A stretch of DNA of 64,000 bases from Domibacillus sp. DTU_2020_1001157_1_SI_ALB_TIR_016 (GCF_032341995.1 NZ_CP135439.1:1922001-1986000); one strand, 5' to 3'; counted from the stretch's first letter, positions 25,463 through 35,523 are shown. The notes: generated by a model not told the origin, from the letters alone. Numbers and translations: made by a program.

Positions 25463-26147
25463 ATGTTTAATAAACATGCAGATTGGAATTCCGGCAGTAT
25501 ATAGAAGAAGTACCTGGATAAAGAATATTTTGATCATGGATACAGACAATCTGTTGTTGTATTTGTGTCTGAATACCAACAGCATAACCTGTCTGAAAAT
25601 ACGGCAGGTGCGATTGAGGAATTTTCAAAAGAAATGGCAAAAACGCATGAAGTGTCCGAATACTTTCAGAAGCGTTTTTTCAATGATGCTTTAAGAGAGT
25701 TCAACCGTGTCACATGGAAAAAAATTTGTTCAGGAAATGTTTGTGCTGCCATTTACTGGAGAACCTCAAGACTTTAAGAGCAGACTGGACATATTGTACA
25801 AGCCCTTTACCAAGTATATAGCAGAAGCAGCCGCTCAGCTTAGCGATTATGGAGTGTGTTTCAGCAGTATTTGATGAGGCTAAGGACATGCAGTTATAAA
25901 GAACATACACAAAGCATTAATTGCTACTGATAAAAATGATGATTTGGATCAAGATTATGAGCAGGCGGCAGAAGAATATAAGTTTAATGAACCAGATATT
26001 ATTGCAGTCGAGCTTTCTTATTATATTGAATTATTGAATGGGACAGCAGCAAGCAGGATAAGCAAACAAAAACAGCGAAAATTCTTAAATAAATTCACCG
26101 ATCATTTATATGAAGCCCGTGCTTTATTAGAAGTCTTTGAGGACTGA
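25463..26147 (+). pseudogene. Decayed hypothetical gene
   Basis: A ribosome site AGGGAGGG precedes ATG 25463. The frame reads MFNKHADWNSGSI-stop-KKYLDKEYFDHGY, VSEYQQHNLSENTAGAIEEF. It shifts at an A7 run near 25720 to FVQEMFVLPFTGEPQDFKSR, meets another stop, and ends in an open segment (25944-26147) with AVELSYYIELLNGTAA and FLNKFTDHLYEARALLE. A single ancestral protein of about 225 residues is likely; no family recognised. At least one stop, two frameshifts and a later stop. Confidence 0.6.
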
Positions 26148-26186
26148 TCACCTTTTAGTCCAATATGCTATTCAACTATATCCTAA

Positions 26187-26225
26187 TAAAAAAGCGCTGC
26201 CCGGTTTGAGGGCAGTGCTTTTTTA
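26187..26225 (+). terminator. Strong intrinsic terminator
   Basis: AAAAAAGCGCTGCCC-GGTTTGA-GGGCAGTGCTTTTTT, stem of about 15 with one G-T pair and U6, following the decayed gene at 25463. Confidence 0.85.
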
Positions 26226-26680
26226 TTATCGTTAGACACATAACATTCTATTTGTGAATCTGGTCCTCACCCGTGTGTTGGGCCCAAGTTGGTGAAAACT
26301 GTCGATCTGTATTTGGAAAAGAGTTGATTCCTACCTGGTGGTGGGCATACGAAACCTTATTTTAAATATTTTTCTAAAAAGACTGTCCGATTTTTTAGAG
26401 AATGGGTTATAAGAGTATTTTAGCTAATTGAAATTAACTTTATGTATTCAGAGGCAGTATACTGCTAGGTACGAATAATCGGTTATGATGATTAAAACCC
26501 AAACCGTCAAAGCGCTTTAAACAGCCCAGCTTTTAGCAGCGTTTTCGATAAAAGGATCACTTAAGCCCTCAGACAAAGATAGAAGCAGGCTGCTTCATGC
26601 AGAATTATAAACACAATCCATTCATCTTTTAAAGGTAATCTGAGTAGATGAATGGATTCAGTTGTAATAGGTCATCGCGT
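26226..26680. other. Intergenic stretch without a recognised gene
   Basis: No convincing coding frame. It contains an inverted repeat AATCCATTCATCT (26616-26628) / AGATGAATGGATT (26646-26658), just after the DeoR gene on its strand, without a T-run. A cre-like CAAAGCGCTTTAA lies near 26508. Confidence 0.4.
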
Positions 26681-27439
26681 TCATTTCACTTTTTCCCAAT
26701 GGTTTGTGTCAATGAATGTTGTTTCTTTTTCAAACAGCTCATTTATTTTATCTGTAATAATGGTACATTCATTCAAATCCATGGCCTTACATAATGTGTT
26801 CTTGTTAAATTTAGAACTGTCGGCCAGGACATAACATTCTTTTGAGTTTGTTTTAACTATTGCTTTTTTACTTGCTTCTCTGAAATCAGGAGTATTAATA
26901 CCTCCCTCAAGACTAATACCACTAGCACCAAGAAAAGCTTTATCAAAAAACAGATTTTTTAAATTTGAGTCAGTGAGAGGTCCTGCAATTGAATCAGTTG
27001 CTTTATTCACTTCTCCCCCAACTATAATACAGTGCACGTTATCCCCATCTAATTCATTCAATACTTGAGTTCCTGATGTTATAACTGTAATTTGTTTGTT
27101 GTTTAAATATTTAACCATCTGCAAGCATGTTGTACCTGAATCCAGATAAATAACGTCACCATCTTCCACCAATGAAGCTGCAAGTTGTCCAATTTGATCT
27201 TTTTCATTAATGTTAAGAAATTTTTTGGTCTCTACAGGAATATCAAAAGAATTGTCTCTTAACTTAACAGCTCCACCTCTGAGCATGACTATTCTTCCTT
27301 CTTCTTCAAGGATTTTTAGATCTCTCCTGATTGTAGACGATGAAACGTTTTCAAAAATGGAGAGAAAATCATCGATGTAAATAATATCTTTGTTTTCCAG
27401 CTCTTCAATTATTTTATTTCTTCGAATATAAGGTATCAT
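26681..27439 (-). CDS. DeoR-family transcriptional regulator
   Basis: 252 residues. N-terminal winged helix (IIEELENKDIIYIDDFLSIF, SSTIRRDLKILEEEGRIVML) with the TIRRDL recognition helix typical of DeoR. Then the sugar-phosphate isomerase-like effector domain (GDVIYLDSGTTCLQMVKYL, DKAFLGASGISLEGGINTPD). ATG after GGGGGGAGATCA. It follows the sugar ABC/kinase operon on the same strand with a 300-base gap, so it probably has its own promoter and senses a phosphorylated sugar made by the kinase. Confidence 0.87.
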   Translation of the reverse strand: MIPYIRRNKIIEELENKDIIYIDDFLSIFENVSSSTIRRDLKILEEEGRIVMLRGGAVKLRDNSFDIPVETKKFLNINEKDQIGQLAASLVEDGDVIYLDSGTTCLQMVKYLNNKQITVITSGTQVLNELDGDNVHCIIVGGEVNKATDSIAGPLTDSNLKNLFFDKAFLGASGISLEGGINTPDFREASKKAIVKTNSKECYVLADSSKFNKNTLCKAMDLNECTIITDKINELFEKETTFIDTNHWEKVK

Positions 27440-27741
27440 TGATCTCCCCCCAATCCTTCTTTAATAGTAGCAATCACACGAAAAAACAAATATTGCCGGG
27501 TAACTCGTTATCTTAGCTAATCACCCTTGTTCCTCGTTTAAAAACAATACAATTATTAGTATTCCAATATTTTATCTTAATTTTAACACTGAAAACTGGA
27601 TCATACAAAAAAGAGGAAGTCAATAAAAGGGGTAGAACACTCAATTTTAATACCATTTTTTTCTTATGCTCTATCGTTTTATAAGACTTCCTTAACCTTC
27701 AAGGCACTATGTGAAGAACCCAGTTATAGACTATATCAAGG

Positions 27742-28656
27742 CTAATTCTGTAATTGTTTCACCATACTAAGTGTAGGCATTGCTTCCTGCGACCCGATTT
27801 TCATAACTGTCATGGAACTAACTTGTGAAGCAAAAGAACCCGATTGCTGATAAGTCATTTTATTTAAAATCCCGTAAGCAAGTGCTCCAATGTATGAATC
27901 CCCTGCTCCAGTTGTTTCTATTGCCTCAACCTTATGGGGTTCTATAAAATATTTCTGTTCTCCATCATAAATAAGGCTTCCCTGTTTCCCAAGTGTAATC
28001 ACCAGAACGTCTGAAATTTTATTATATATTTTTTCACAATATTTCATTGCATCACTAAGATTGTCGATCTTCTCTCCTGCAAAAAAACTTGCCTCAGATT
28101 CATTTACGACTAAGCAGTTGACTAATTTTAAACATTCTTCTGAAATGTTATTAGAAGGTGCTGCATTTAAAATGATGAAACAATTGTGCTTTTTTGCCAT
28201 TTTTATTGAGTATTCAACAACCTCCAGAGGAATTTCTAGTTGCAATATAACAATGCTGCTTTTTGCGATTACATTTTCAGCATTTTTAATATCCTCCACT
28301 GTGAGAGCGTAGTTAGCACCCGTTGAAATGGTTGCAACCACACTTCCGTCTTCCAGAGAATTTACTACACCTAAGCCAGTGTTTGTGTTAGATGTAGTAA
28401 TAAAAGTCGTATCTACATGATATTTTTGGAGAGATTTTAATAACATTTCTCCGTGGTTATCATCACCAATTTTTCCGACCATATACGTTTTCAAACATAG
28501 TTTCGAGCATTGAACTGCCTGGTTTGCTCCTTTTCCGCCGCTGCAGAATGTAACACTGTCAGCCATATAGGTTTCGCCTATTTCCGGGAACTTTTTTTGT
28601 TTGAAAATAATATCGTAATTCAGACTTCCAATAACTGCTACAGATTTATTTTCCAT
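27742..28656 (-). CDS. PfkB/ribokinase-family sugar kinase
   Basis: 304 residues. Substrate motif FCSGGKGANQAVQCSKL near the start and the C-terminal ATTP site TTGAGDSYIGALAYG with the catalytic Asp. ATG after AGAGAGGAATAAATAAAGT. The position after binding protein, ATPase and permease parallels rbsK of ribose operons, but the accompanying TIM-barrel protein points to a different sugar or polyol. Lacks a pyranase (rbsD) neighbour. Phosphorylates the imported sugar in the cytosol. Confidence 0.87.
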   Translation of the reverse strand: MENKSVAVIGSLNYDIIFKQKKFPEIGETYMADSVTFCSGGKGANQAVQCSKLCLKTYMVGKIGDDNHGEMLLKSLQKYHVDTTFITTSNTNTGLGVVNSLEDGSVVATISTGANYALTVEDIKNAENVIAKSSIVILQLEIPLEVVEYSIKMAKKHNCFIILNAAPSNNISEECLKLVNCLVVNESEASFFAGEKIDNLSDAMKYCEKIYNKISDVLVITLGKQGSLIYDGEQKYFIEPHKVEAIETTGAGDSYIGALAYGILNKMTYQQSGSFASQVSSMTVMKIGSQEAMPTLSMVKQLQN

Positions 28657-28682
28657 ACTTTATTTATTCCTCTCTGGAAATC

Positions 28683-29684
28683 TTAATTTATCTTTCTAAC
28701 TTCACTATTTTTTGCAATATTATTTTTGTTCCGCTTTAGATTTAAATTTTGCAGCTTATCTTGGATAACCTCGAAATAAGCAGCAACTGCGATGATTGCT
28801 CCTGTAGCTATATACTGCCAAAATGTATCGACTCCTACTACAACGAGACCAACTTTTAGTGCAGATAAAAGGATGGCGCCAAGAAGCGTTCCGATAACTG
28901 TTCCTCTTCCGCCGGCTAAACTAGCGCCTCCAATAGCTGCAGCAGCAATCGCATTTAATTCATAAGACTGGCCGGCAGTAGGCTCTCCAGTTCCTAATCT
29001 CGCCAATAAAATCAACCCAGCAAGAGCAGCTCCTACACCACAAAGAGCGTAAGCAAGAATTTTACTTCTATCTACATTAACGCCTGATAAGCGAGTAGCT
29101 TCTTCATTGCCTCCTAGAGAATATACGTATACCCCGAATTTTGTATACTTTAAAATCACAAAACTTAATACTGTGAACCCTAGCAAGATAAAAACTGATA
29201 CTGAAATACCACTGAACACATCTCTGTCAAGAAGCTGTCTAAATCCTGTTGGTATGTCTACAATCGGCCATCCGCCAGTGTAAATATACGCAAGACCTCT
29301 ATAAGCACTCATGGTAGCAAGAGTTGCGATAAATGGCTGAAGCTTTAATTTTGTGATTAAGATTCCATTGAATACTCCAAGTACAAAGCCCAGAATAATC
29401 CCAACGACGATTGCTAAAAAAGGATTCATGCCCCGAACGAGTAAATCGCCAACTACTACAATAACAATGGCAAAAATAGAACCGATTGATAAATCAATAC
29501 CGGCTGTTATGATTGCGAATGTAATTCCTAATGCTAACAGTCCATTGATGATACTTTGGTCAACAATATCAACCATATTGTCATAGCTTGCGTATATAGG
29601 GTCGATAATGGTAAAAACAGCGATCATTGCAATTAAAGCCCCGACGATACTTAACTCACGACTAAACCCTTTCGATATAAACAT
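28683..29684 (-). CDS. Sugar ABC transporter permease (RbsC-like)
   Basis: 333 residues with 8-10 membrane segments. BPD_transp_2 family signs: ALGITFAIITAGIDLSIGSI near the N-terminus and YELNAIAAAAIGGASLAGGR, TVIGTLLGAILLSAL in the second half. Start codon lies within the last 23 bases of the ATPase gene, so translation is coupled. C-terminal tail is Lys/Asn-rich. Confidence 0.9.
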   Translation of the reverse strand: MFISKGFSRELSIVGALIAMIAVFTIIDPIYASYDNMVDIVDQSIINGLLALGITFAIITAGIDLSIGSIFAIVIVVVGDLLVRGMNPFLAIVVGIILGFVLGVFNGILITKLKLQPFIATLATMSAYRGLAYIYTGGWPIVDIPTGFRQLLDRDVFSGISVSVFILLGFTVLSFVILKYTKFGVYVYSLGGNEEATRLSGVNVDRSKILAYALCGVGAALAGLILLARLGTGEPTAGQSYELNAIAAAAIGGASLAGGRGTVIGTLLGAILLSALKVGLVVVGVDTFWQYIATGAIIAVAAYFEVIQDKLQNLNLKRNKNNIAKNSEVRKIN

Positions 29685-31188
29685 CTGTATTTACCCCCAT
29701 TGCATATTGAAGAATGTTTTCCTCATTTAGTTCTTCTTTGTTAAGTTCAACCACTTGCTTACCTTCTTTCATTACAATCACCCGGTCACACATCCCAATG
29801 ACTTCTGGTAACTCCGATGAAACGATAATGATAGACTTCCCTTTATCGATCAGGTCCTCTAGGATGCGGTAAATCTCCGCTTTCGCGCCCACATCTACTC
29901 CCTTAGTTGGCTCGTCCAAAATTAAAATATCAATATCTGCTGAGAGCCATTTTGAAATGACTACTTTCTGTTGATTGCCGCCGCTTAAATTTGCTGTCAT
30001 GTATGATGGATCTTTTGGATTTAAATTAATTTCATTTATATAATGATGACAATTCTTTCTCTTATTTTTGTGGTTAATAAAACCCAACTTGCTGAATTTA
30101 CCTAAGCTGGCTAAACCAATATTGTCAGCATTGCTGAAATACTTGGTGAATCCCTGCGTTTTTCTGTTCTCTGGTATTAAGCCAATCCCTGCCTGTAAGC
30201 CTTGCTGCGGTGTTTTGATTTCTGCTATTTTTCCTTTTACTTTGACAGTTCCGCTAGTCTTTTTATCCGCACCAAACAATGCTCTAACCACGTCTGTTCT
30301 TTTTGCCCCAACTAATCCAGCAAACCCTAAAATTTCTCCTTTTCTTAAGTTAAAAGAGATATTCTCAAAGATTCCGCTGCGGGATAAATTGCTGACTTCT
30401 AAAACAATGTCTTCGGTGAATTTATGTTTCTTAGAACGGACAGCAAATGCAGATACATCTCTTCCTACCATGTTTCGTATTAATTCATTTTGCGACACCT
30501 TAGACATTTCAACGGTTTTAATAAATCCTCCATCCCTTAGGATTGTTGCTCTATCACAAACCTCAAAAACTTCATCTAAGTGATGGCTTACATAAAGAAT
30601 GGTGATTCCTTCTTTTTTTAATTCGTTTAAAATTTCAAATAAAGCAGCAACCTCATTTTTTGTCAAAGAAGCAGTAGGCTCATCAAATGATATGATTTCC
30701 GCTTTATGATATAACGCTTTTGCGATGGCCACCATTTGCATTTCGCCCGTACTTAATTGAGAAGCAAGATCTTCACTTTTAAACCGGCAGTTTAATTTCT
30801 TTAATAATTCATTTGCTTTCTTATGAACTTCTTTAAAATTTACAAACATCGATTTTGTTGGTTCATAGCCTAATACAATATTTTGACCCACTGTCAAATT
30901 TGGAATTAAACTTACTTCCTGATGGACTTTAGAAATACCAAATTGGATAGCATCATTAGGATTTTTAAAAGAGACCTTCTTATCTTTAATTTTTACGGTC
31001 CCATCATATTCTGAATACACTCCATGAAGAATATTTAATAAAGTGGATTTCCCCGCCCCATTTTCCCCCAAGAGCGCATGGATTTCTCCCCTTTTAACAG
31101 AGAAGTTTACATTGTCTAACGCTTTAACGCCTGGAAAGATTTTTGATACTCCTTCAAAACGAATAATTTCATCAGGTCGTTGTAACAC
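29662..31188 (-). CDS. Sugar ABC transporter ATPase with two domains (RbsA-like)
   Basis: 508 residues. Start set at GTG 31188, seven bases after AAAGGAGAG; an in-frame ATG at 31227 lies upstream of that site. First cassette has Walker A LLGENGAGKST, signature LSTGEMQMVAIAKAL and Walker B IISFDEPTASL. The second has a degenerate Walker A (FAGLVGAKRTDVVRAL, as is normal for RbsA/MglA), signature LSGGNQQKVVISKWL and Walker B ILILDEPTKGVD. Powers import with the permease at 28683. Confidence 0.9.
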   Translation of the reverse strand: MLQRPDEIIRFEGVSKIFPGVKALDNVNFSVKRGEIHALLGENGAGKSTLLNILHGVYSEYDGTVKIKDKKVSFKNPNDAIQFGISKVHQEVSLIPNLTVGQNIVLGYEPTKSMFVNFKEVHKKANELLKKLNCRFKSEDLASQLSTGEMQMVAIAKALYHKAEIISFDEPTASLTKNEVAALFEILNELKKEGITILYVSHHLDEVFEVCDRATILRDGGFIKTVEMSKVSQNELIRNMVGRDVSAFAVRSKKHKFTEDIVLEVSNLSRSGIFENISFNLRKGEILGFAGLVGAKRTDVVRALFGADKKTSGTVKVKGKIAEIKTPQQGLQAGIGLIPENRKTQGFTKYFSNADNIGLASLGKFSKLGFINHKNKRKNCHHYINEINLNPKDPSYMTANLSGGNQQKVVISKWLSADIDILILDEPTKGVDVGAKAEIYRILEDLIDKGKSIIIVSSELPEVIGMCDRVIVMKEGKQVVELNKEELNEENILQYAMGVNTDVYIERV

Positions 31189-31257
31189 TTCTATCTCTCC
31201 TTTTTGAAAGAATGATAGTGAAAGCAATAACCGCTTTCACTATCATTCTCGCTCTTT

Positions 31258-32352
31258 TTACTTAATCTCTGGCTCGCTCCATTTGATAATTTCTTCCGCT
31301 GGAGTATCAACATTTGTTGAATCGATTAACGCCTGAGGAGTCCAAATGACACGAGGTACTTCCTGTCCGGCTAATTTCCGCAGAGTTGCCTCCACTGCAA
31401 TTTGACCCTTATAGAGTGGGAAGGAATCAACTGTTGCGTCTAATTCACCCTTGCGGATAGAATCATATGCTTCTTGGATTCCGTCAACACCAACAACCAA
31501 TATATCTTTACCGGATGCATTTACTGCCTCCTGTACACCAAGTGCCATTGTATCGTTATTTGCGAAAATCGCTTTTAAATCCGGATGTTTCTTAATCCAT
31601 GTTTCAGTTAAGTCTTTGGCTTTCAGCCGATCCCAATCCGCATTTTGTTTTTCAACCACCTCTACACCGGGAGCATTTTCTTTCATCCAATTTTCAAATC
31701 CTAATGTACGTTGTTTAGCTGCAAATGCTTTAGGCATCCCTACTACAATGGCTACTTTACCTTCCCCATTTAATTTGCCTGAAACCCACTCGGCTAACAA
31801 TTCACCATTTTCAACCGCTCTAGGCCCTACAAAGTTTGGAGCTTCTTTTATGATCCCATCATTAACGTTAATAACTGGAATATCTTCATTCAGTGCATCT
31901 TCCACACCTGGAACAAGATTGCTGTCAGAGATTGGAGATAAAAGTAATCCTGTATATTTTTTATTGACCATATCCTGTACAATTGCCAGCTGACCTTGCT
32001 CATCACCCTCACCTTGAGCAGCTTTTACATCAATTGAGACGTCATAACCGTTCTCTGTGAATTTCTTGGCACCGAGTTCCATACCTTCTTTTAATGTCCG
32101 CCAATACTCATTTTCAAAAGCTTTGGATACCGCACCTAACTTAACTTCTTCGTCTAGTTTTGGTACTGGACCCAGATCATTTCTTACTTCTTCGATTGTT
32201 TTTCCATCAGCAGAATCCGGGTTAAATCCGTCTTCTTCTTTTGAACTTGTGCTTCCCCCTTGGCCTGTAGACTGTGCCGAACACCCGACAAGACTAAAAC
32301 TCATAAGACATGCAGCAAATGCAGTAGCATATTTTTTTGAAGTGTTTTTCAT
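31258..32352 (-). CDS. Sugar-binding lipoprotein (RbsB-like)
   Basis: 364 residues. Lipobox SFSLVGCSAQ after a short signal, then a Ser/Gly-rich linker. The Peripla_BP_4 body has KLGAVSKAFENEYWRTLKEG, GLLLSPISDSNLVPGVEDAL, AIFANNDTMALGVQEAV and ILVVGVDGIQEAYDSIRKGE, the last two forming the classic sugar-binding pocket. Upstream SD (GGGAGGG) overlaps a cre-like sequence. A short inverted repeat between this gene and the ATPase (CGCTTTCACTATCATTCT-type) may trim the mRNA, giving more receptor than channel. Confidence 0.9.
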   Translation of the reverse strand: MKNTSKKYATAFAACLMSFSLVGCSAQSTGQGGSTSSKEEDGFNPDSADGKTIEEVRNDLGPVPKLDEEVKLGAVSKAFENEYWRTLKEGMELGAKKFTENGYDVSIDVKAAQGEGDEQGQLAIVQDMVNKKYTGLLLSPISDSNLVPGVEDALNEDIPVINVNDGIIKEAPNFVGPRAVENGELLAEWVSGKLNGEGKVAIVVGMPKAFAAKQRTLGFENWMKENAPGVEVVEKQNADWDRLKAKDLTETWIKKHPDLKAIFANNDTMALGVQEAVNASGKDILVVGVDGIQEAYDSIRKGELDATVDSFPLYKGQIAVEATLRKLAGQEVPRVIWTPQALIDSTNVDTPAEEIIKWSEPEIK

Positions 32353-32366
32353 TTTGGTTACCCTCC

Positions 32367-32380
32367 CGCAAGCGTTTTCA
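32367..32380 (-). promoter_or_regulatory. Weak cre-like site before the binding-protein gene
   Basis: TGAAAACGCTTGCG on the minus strand fits TGWAANCGNTNWCA except for two 3' positions. About 15 bases before the ATG, next to the ribosome site. Confidence 0.35.
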
Positions 32381-32542
32381 TTTTTATTTTGTTCTTTGTA
32401 TAAACGAGTGAGTTACTTTAATCTTCTTATAAATCCTAATTGAAAAAGTGAATACTCTTTTGATAGGTAGAGGTCAACTAGCTTTTTCAATTAGGAAATA
32501 ATTTTTGTCTGAATTTTCAATCTTTTATAGTTTTAAGAAAGC

Positions 32543-33472
32543 TTATTTTAAACATTCGAATAGAATATCAGTGGCACTCACGGCATCATTCTTTTGAACA
32601 ATTTCTTCTATTCTTTCTAAGCCAATCGCATCTACCAATTCATCCAGTTTTTTAATCATCCGTACATTTTGTTTACATTCTTCAATTGGATTTTCCCGGA
32701 CAGGGAAAGTATCAAAGTAAATTGCTTCATTATAGTTAAACTTTTTAGCGTAATAAATAAATTCTAACGTCTGCAAGAATGAAGCGGAGCCAACCATTAA
32801 ACCATCATCGTTAAGTCCATATCCGTCATTAATGTGTATCCCGTAAAGCTTTCCTTTATCGGCAACCAAGTTTAAACCAAATGCGGGATTTTCATGTTTC
32901 ATTAACATGTGGCAATAATCAAGGGTCACCCCTACATTGTCTCGATCGATTTCATTCACCATTAGTAATGACAAACCAACACTATCAATTAAAGAGTATG
33001 ATCTTGGCTGAAATGGCTTATATTCAATACTGATTTTTAAATCCGGAGCAAAGTCTGCAATTTTGATAAAATAGTTTTTCACTTGGTGCCATGCTTTTAA
33101 ATAATCCGTCTGGAATGCATAATCAAATCCATCATACCCTAGCCAGACCGTGATAGTTTTTCCGCCTAGTTCTCGGCAAATCTTTGTTGCCTGGCAGCAT
33201 AATTCAAACGCTTCCTCTGAAATATTTCCATCAATGTTTCCTAGTTCACCGTTCTTAAAATCGCTTCGAAAACGGAGCGCTAACCCATTTACTTCTAGGC
33301 CGACCCTTTTCAAAGTTTCTGCTATTTCCTCAACCGAGTGGTTTTCAAAATGTTCAGGATAATTTAAATCTACACTCGTAATTCCTTCAATTTTAGATAA
33401 TTCTTCTAATGCATTAATTACATTGTTGTCTACTGCTGGTAATAATGAGTTAAGTCTCGTAGCAAGTTTCAT
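32543..33472 (-). CDS. Sugar isomerase/epimerase-like TIM-barrel protein
   Basis: 309 residues. AP-endonuclease-2/xylose-isomerase-like barrel: ITSVDLNYPEHFENHSVEEI, KTITVWLGYDGFDYAFQTDY, KISIEYKPFQPRSY (metal Glu), NVGVTLDYCHMLMKHENPA (Asp/His), LYGIHINDGYG (His), and AIYFDTFPVRENP. The metal-binding set resembles rhamnose isomerase/L-xylulose epimerase relatives. ATG after CAGGAGGAAAT. First gene of the operon, so it probably acts early on the imported sugar; exact reaction unknown. Confidence 0.85.
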   Translation of the reverse strand: MKLATRLNSLLPAVDNNVINALEELSKIEGITSVDLNYPEHFENHSVEEIAETLKRVGLEVNGLALRFRSDFKNGELGNIDGNISEEAFELCCQATKICRELGGKTITVWLGYDGFDYAFQTDYLKAWHQVKNYFIKIADFAPDLKISIEYKPFQPRSYSLIDSVGLSLLMVNEIDRDNVGVTLDYCHMLMKHENPAFGLNLVADKGKLYGIHINDGYGLNDDGLMVGSASFLQTLEFIYYAKKFNYNEAIYFDTFPVRENPIEECKQNVRMIKKLDELVDAIGLERIEEIVQKNDAVSATDILFECLK

Positions 33473-33523
33473 ATTTCCTCCTGAAATGTTTCATTTTTTT
33501 CATTCATTTGTTTAACTAATCAG

Positions 33524-33552
33524 AATATATCACCGATTGAAAAGGTTTTCAA
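33524..33552 (-). promoter_or_regulatory. Operon promoter with overlapping cre-like operator
   Basis: TTGAAA (33547-33552), 17 bases, TATATT (33524-33529) on the minus strand. The palindrome TTGAAAACCTTTTCAA (33537-33552) covers the -35; it matches the CcpA cre consensus at all but one fixed position. Glucose repression of the sugar operon is therefore likely. Confidence 0.65.
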
Positions 33553-33796
33553 TATATTTTTTCACCAAATTTCATAAAATATCATTTTTTTTAAACCATT
33601 TTCATTTTTTTCAATATTCATTAATACTCAAGTTTTTATCTATATACTAGATATACGGTATATCCAAGATGGCTTTCACCGATATTCACAAAGCTATATT
33701 TTCAGGAAAAATACTATCGATTCAAAACTGTACAACATGAAGAGTTACTATATCACTTAAATTTAAAGAAAGACGTGCTTTTATTTCTTATAGCGT

Positions 33797-33872
33797 CTGT
33801 AGCAAACTGTCAGGGCTTTACCATAAGAAATCTTTTGGATGTGGATACCTTATCAACAGTAAAAGTGTACCT
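33797..33872 (+). pseudogene. Decayed coding fragment, copy 2 of a dispersed repeat
   Basis: Partner of 13207-13283. The plus frame reads VCSKLSGLYHKKSFGCGYLI then NSKSV. Parent family not recognised. The rest of 33553-34253 holds no convincing gene. Confidence 0.5.
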
Positions 33873-34253
33873 TTGATTAATAACTTTTTAATTATCTTTC
33901 TATTAGGCAACTTTTAAAAAAAATGGTCATTTGTGCAGTATATATTTCTCTCTCAATAAGAGATAGAATGCATCTTAGTGTTGCAGAATACCTTATATGA
34001 ATATAGACAGCAAATGGTTAGTTACAAGTTCGATCTCAGTGTTGCTTAAAAATTCCACTCATCGGAAAAGATGAAGCAGCAACATTAGAAGGCCAGCTAG
34101 AAGGAAGAGTCATTCCCCCTTATTAATAAAAATAATCTAAAAAATTCAGCAAGCTTTATGAAAAGAAAATTTGGGAAGACCGGCACTCCAGCTAACCTCC
34201 CCTTTACAGCCTTTATTTTTACTGCCGCTGGATAATTGACTCTTGTACCTATA

Positions 34254-34737
34254 GAAAAAACACCTCCAAGTTGAATTTTTAGGTAATTTACATACCCGTT
34301 TTCAACTTAAAGGTGTTTTTATTTGTCTCACCTTATGAGGTCAGTTCCGTCCCTTGTCGCACGGGCTTTTTCTTCCATTCAAGGTGATCTGCGGGACATC
34401 CAGCTGTTTTATACCGACCGTGGGAGCGAGTTTAAAAACCAGCTCATTGATAAGATGTTAGCAGCCTTCCAGGTTGGCCGCTCTTTAAGCATGAAAGGCT
34501 GTCCATATGATAATGCCATGGCGGAAGCCACGTTTAAAATCATCAAAATAGAGTTTATCAGCCAAATGAAATTTGATAGCCTCGAGCATCTTACGCTTGA
34601 ATTCAGTGATTATGTTAACTGGTTTAATAAGCTGCGAATTCATAGAACACTAGGCTACGTAAGCTCAATTGAATATAAACGATCTTCCCTTAAAGAAGTT
34701 GTCTGATTTAGTGTTGACAATCCAATTAGGTCACAAT
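34254..34737 (+). mobile_element. IS3-family remnant: one element end joined to the orfB 3' part of another
   Basis: 34254-34345 matches the element end at 53777-53872 (ACACCTCCAAGTTG...CAACTTAAAGGTGT and the GGTCA tip). From 34346 a plus-strand frame encodes the end of the DDE integrase: LFYTDRGSEFKNQLIDKML, KGCPYDNAMAEATFKIIKIE and NWFNKLRIHRTLGYVSSIEY. The first catalytic Asp region is missing; the second Asp (YTDRGSEF) and the Glu (AMAEATFK) are kept. It ends near TTAGGTCA (34730-34737). The two parts are in opposite orientations, so the locus is rearranged. Confidence 0.75.
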
Positions 34738-34888
34738 TGAGATAAAGGGCTTTAGGTCAGGAATAGATATTCCGCAAAACATTTCTATGCTATAGTAACG
34801 ATTTACTAATAAATAAAAATTGAGAATTACATTAAATCTTTGTAAAGATTTCTCTAATTTAAATTTATTCTGGCAACCTGAACAATTC

Positions 34889-35440
34889 TCATACATGTTT
34901 ATCTTCCGTAAAACAAGTTGACTTATCATACCGCACGATTTTCTCATATAAAATATATGGCATTAACTTTTTAATCACGTGCATCTGACTTCTATAGATA
35001 GAGAGAAGATTTAATTTTTTCTGAAGCAGGCGGAAGGGAATGACTTCGTTTGAGGTATCAAAGACATAGAGATTATCATGTCCTTGATCATGTAAAATTT
35101 TTGAGAGTGATTTGTGTTGGGTATGTCCATACTCCCCACAAAGATTATGTGTAACGATGCGACTAGATCTATACTTGCTAATGACCTTCCTTAAATCCTT
35201 TCCGACTAGCTGCACATCAAAGCTACCGCCATATATATCAGGATAGTCCCATATTTCATATGAAGCTCCAACCTGTTTCATTGTCTGATGAAATTCTTTT
35301 GAACGGATACTGTCTTTGCCATTGGTTAGGCATATGACCTTCCAACCTTGTTCTCTTAATAAAGCCGCTCCCCCGAAAATCGATTCATCATCGGGATGGG
35401 CGACAAACATGAGTTTATCAATCAAAATGTGACACCTCAT
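34889..35440 (-). CDS. PIG-L/LmbE family N-deacetylase
   Basis: 183 residues. Zinc motif LMFVAHPDDESIFGGAALL (AHPDDE) near the start and the distal ligand region GEYGHTQHKSL. The family removes N-acetyl groups from GlcNAc-containing compounds, such as bacillithiol precursors or antibiotics. The ATG at 35440 lacks a ribosome site; TTG at 35425, six bases after GAGGTG, is a plausible start. Shorter than BshB1 (about 235), so a specialised or truncated member. It stands alone next to IS debris, which suggests transfer. Confidence 0.8.
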   Translation of the reverse strand: MRCHILIDKLMFVAHPDDESIFGGAALLREQGWKVICLTNGKDSIRSKEFHQTMKQVGASYEIWDYPDIYGGSFDVQLVGKDLRKVISKYRSSRIVTHNLCGEYGHTQHKSLSKILHDQGHDNLYVFDTSNEVIPFRLLQKKLNLLSIYRSQMHVIKKLMPYILYEKIVRYDKSTCFTEDKHV

Positions 35441-35523
35441 TTTTAAATTTTCCTATTAGAAATTGCAGTCTCAAATAGTGTATGTAGAGATCATGAAGGA
35501 TGACCCAGTGCATGGATAGGACA

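Noticed and set aside
30068..31993. Plus-strand frames of 171 and 180 codons
   Set aside because: Antisense of the sugar ABC ATPase and binding-protein genes, with Ser/Pro-rich composition typical of shadows.
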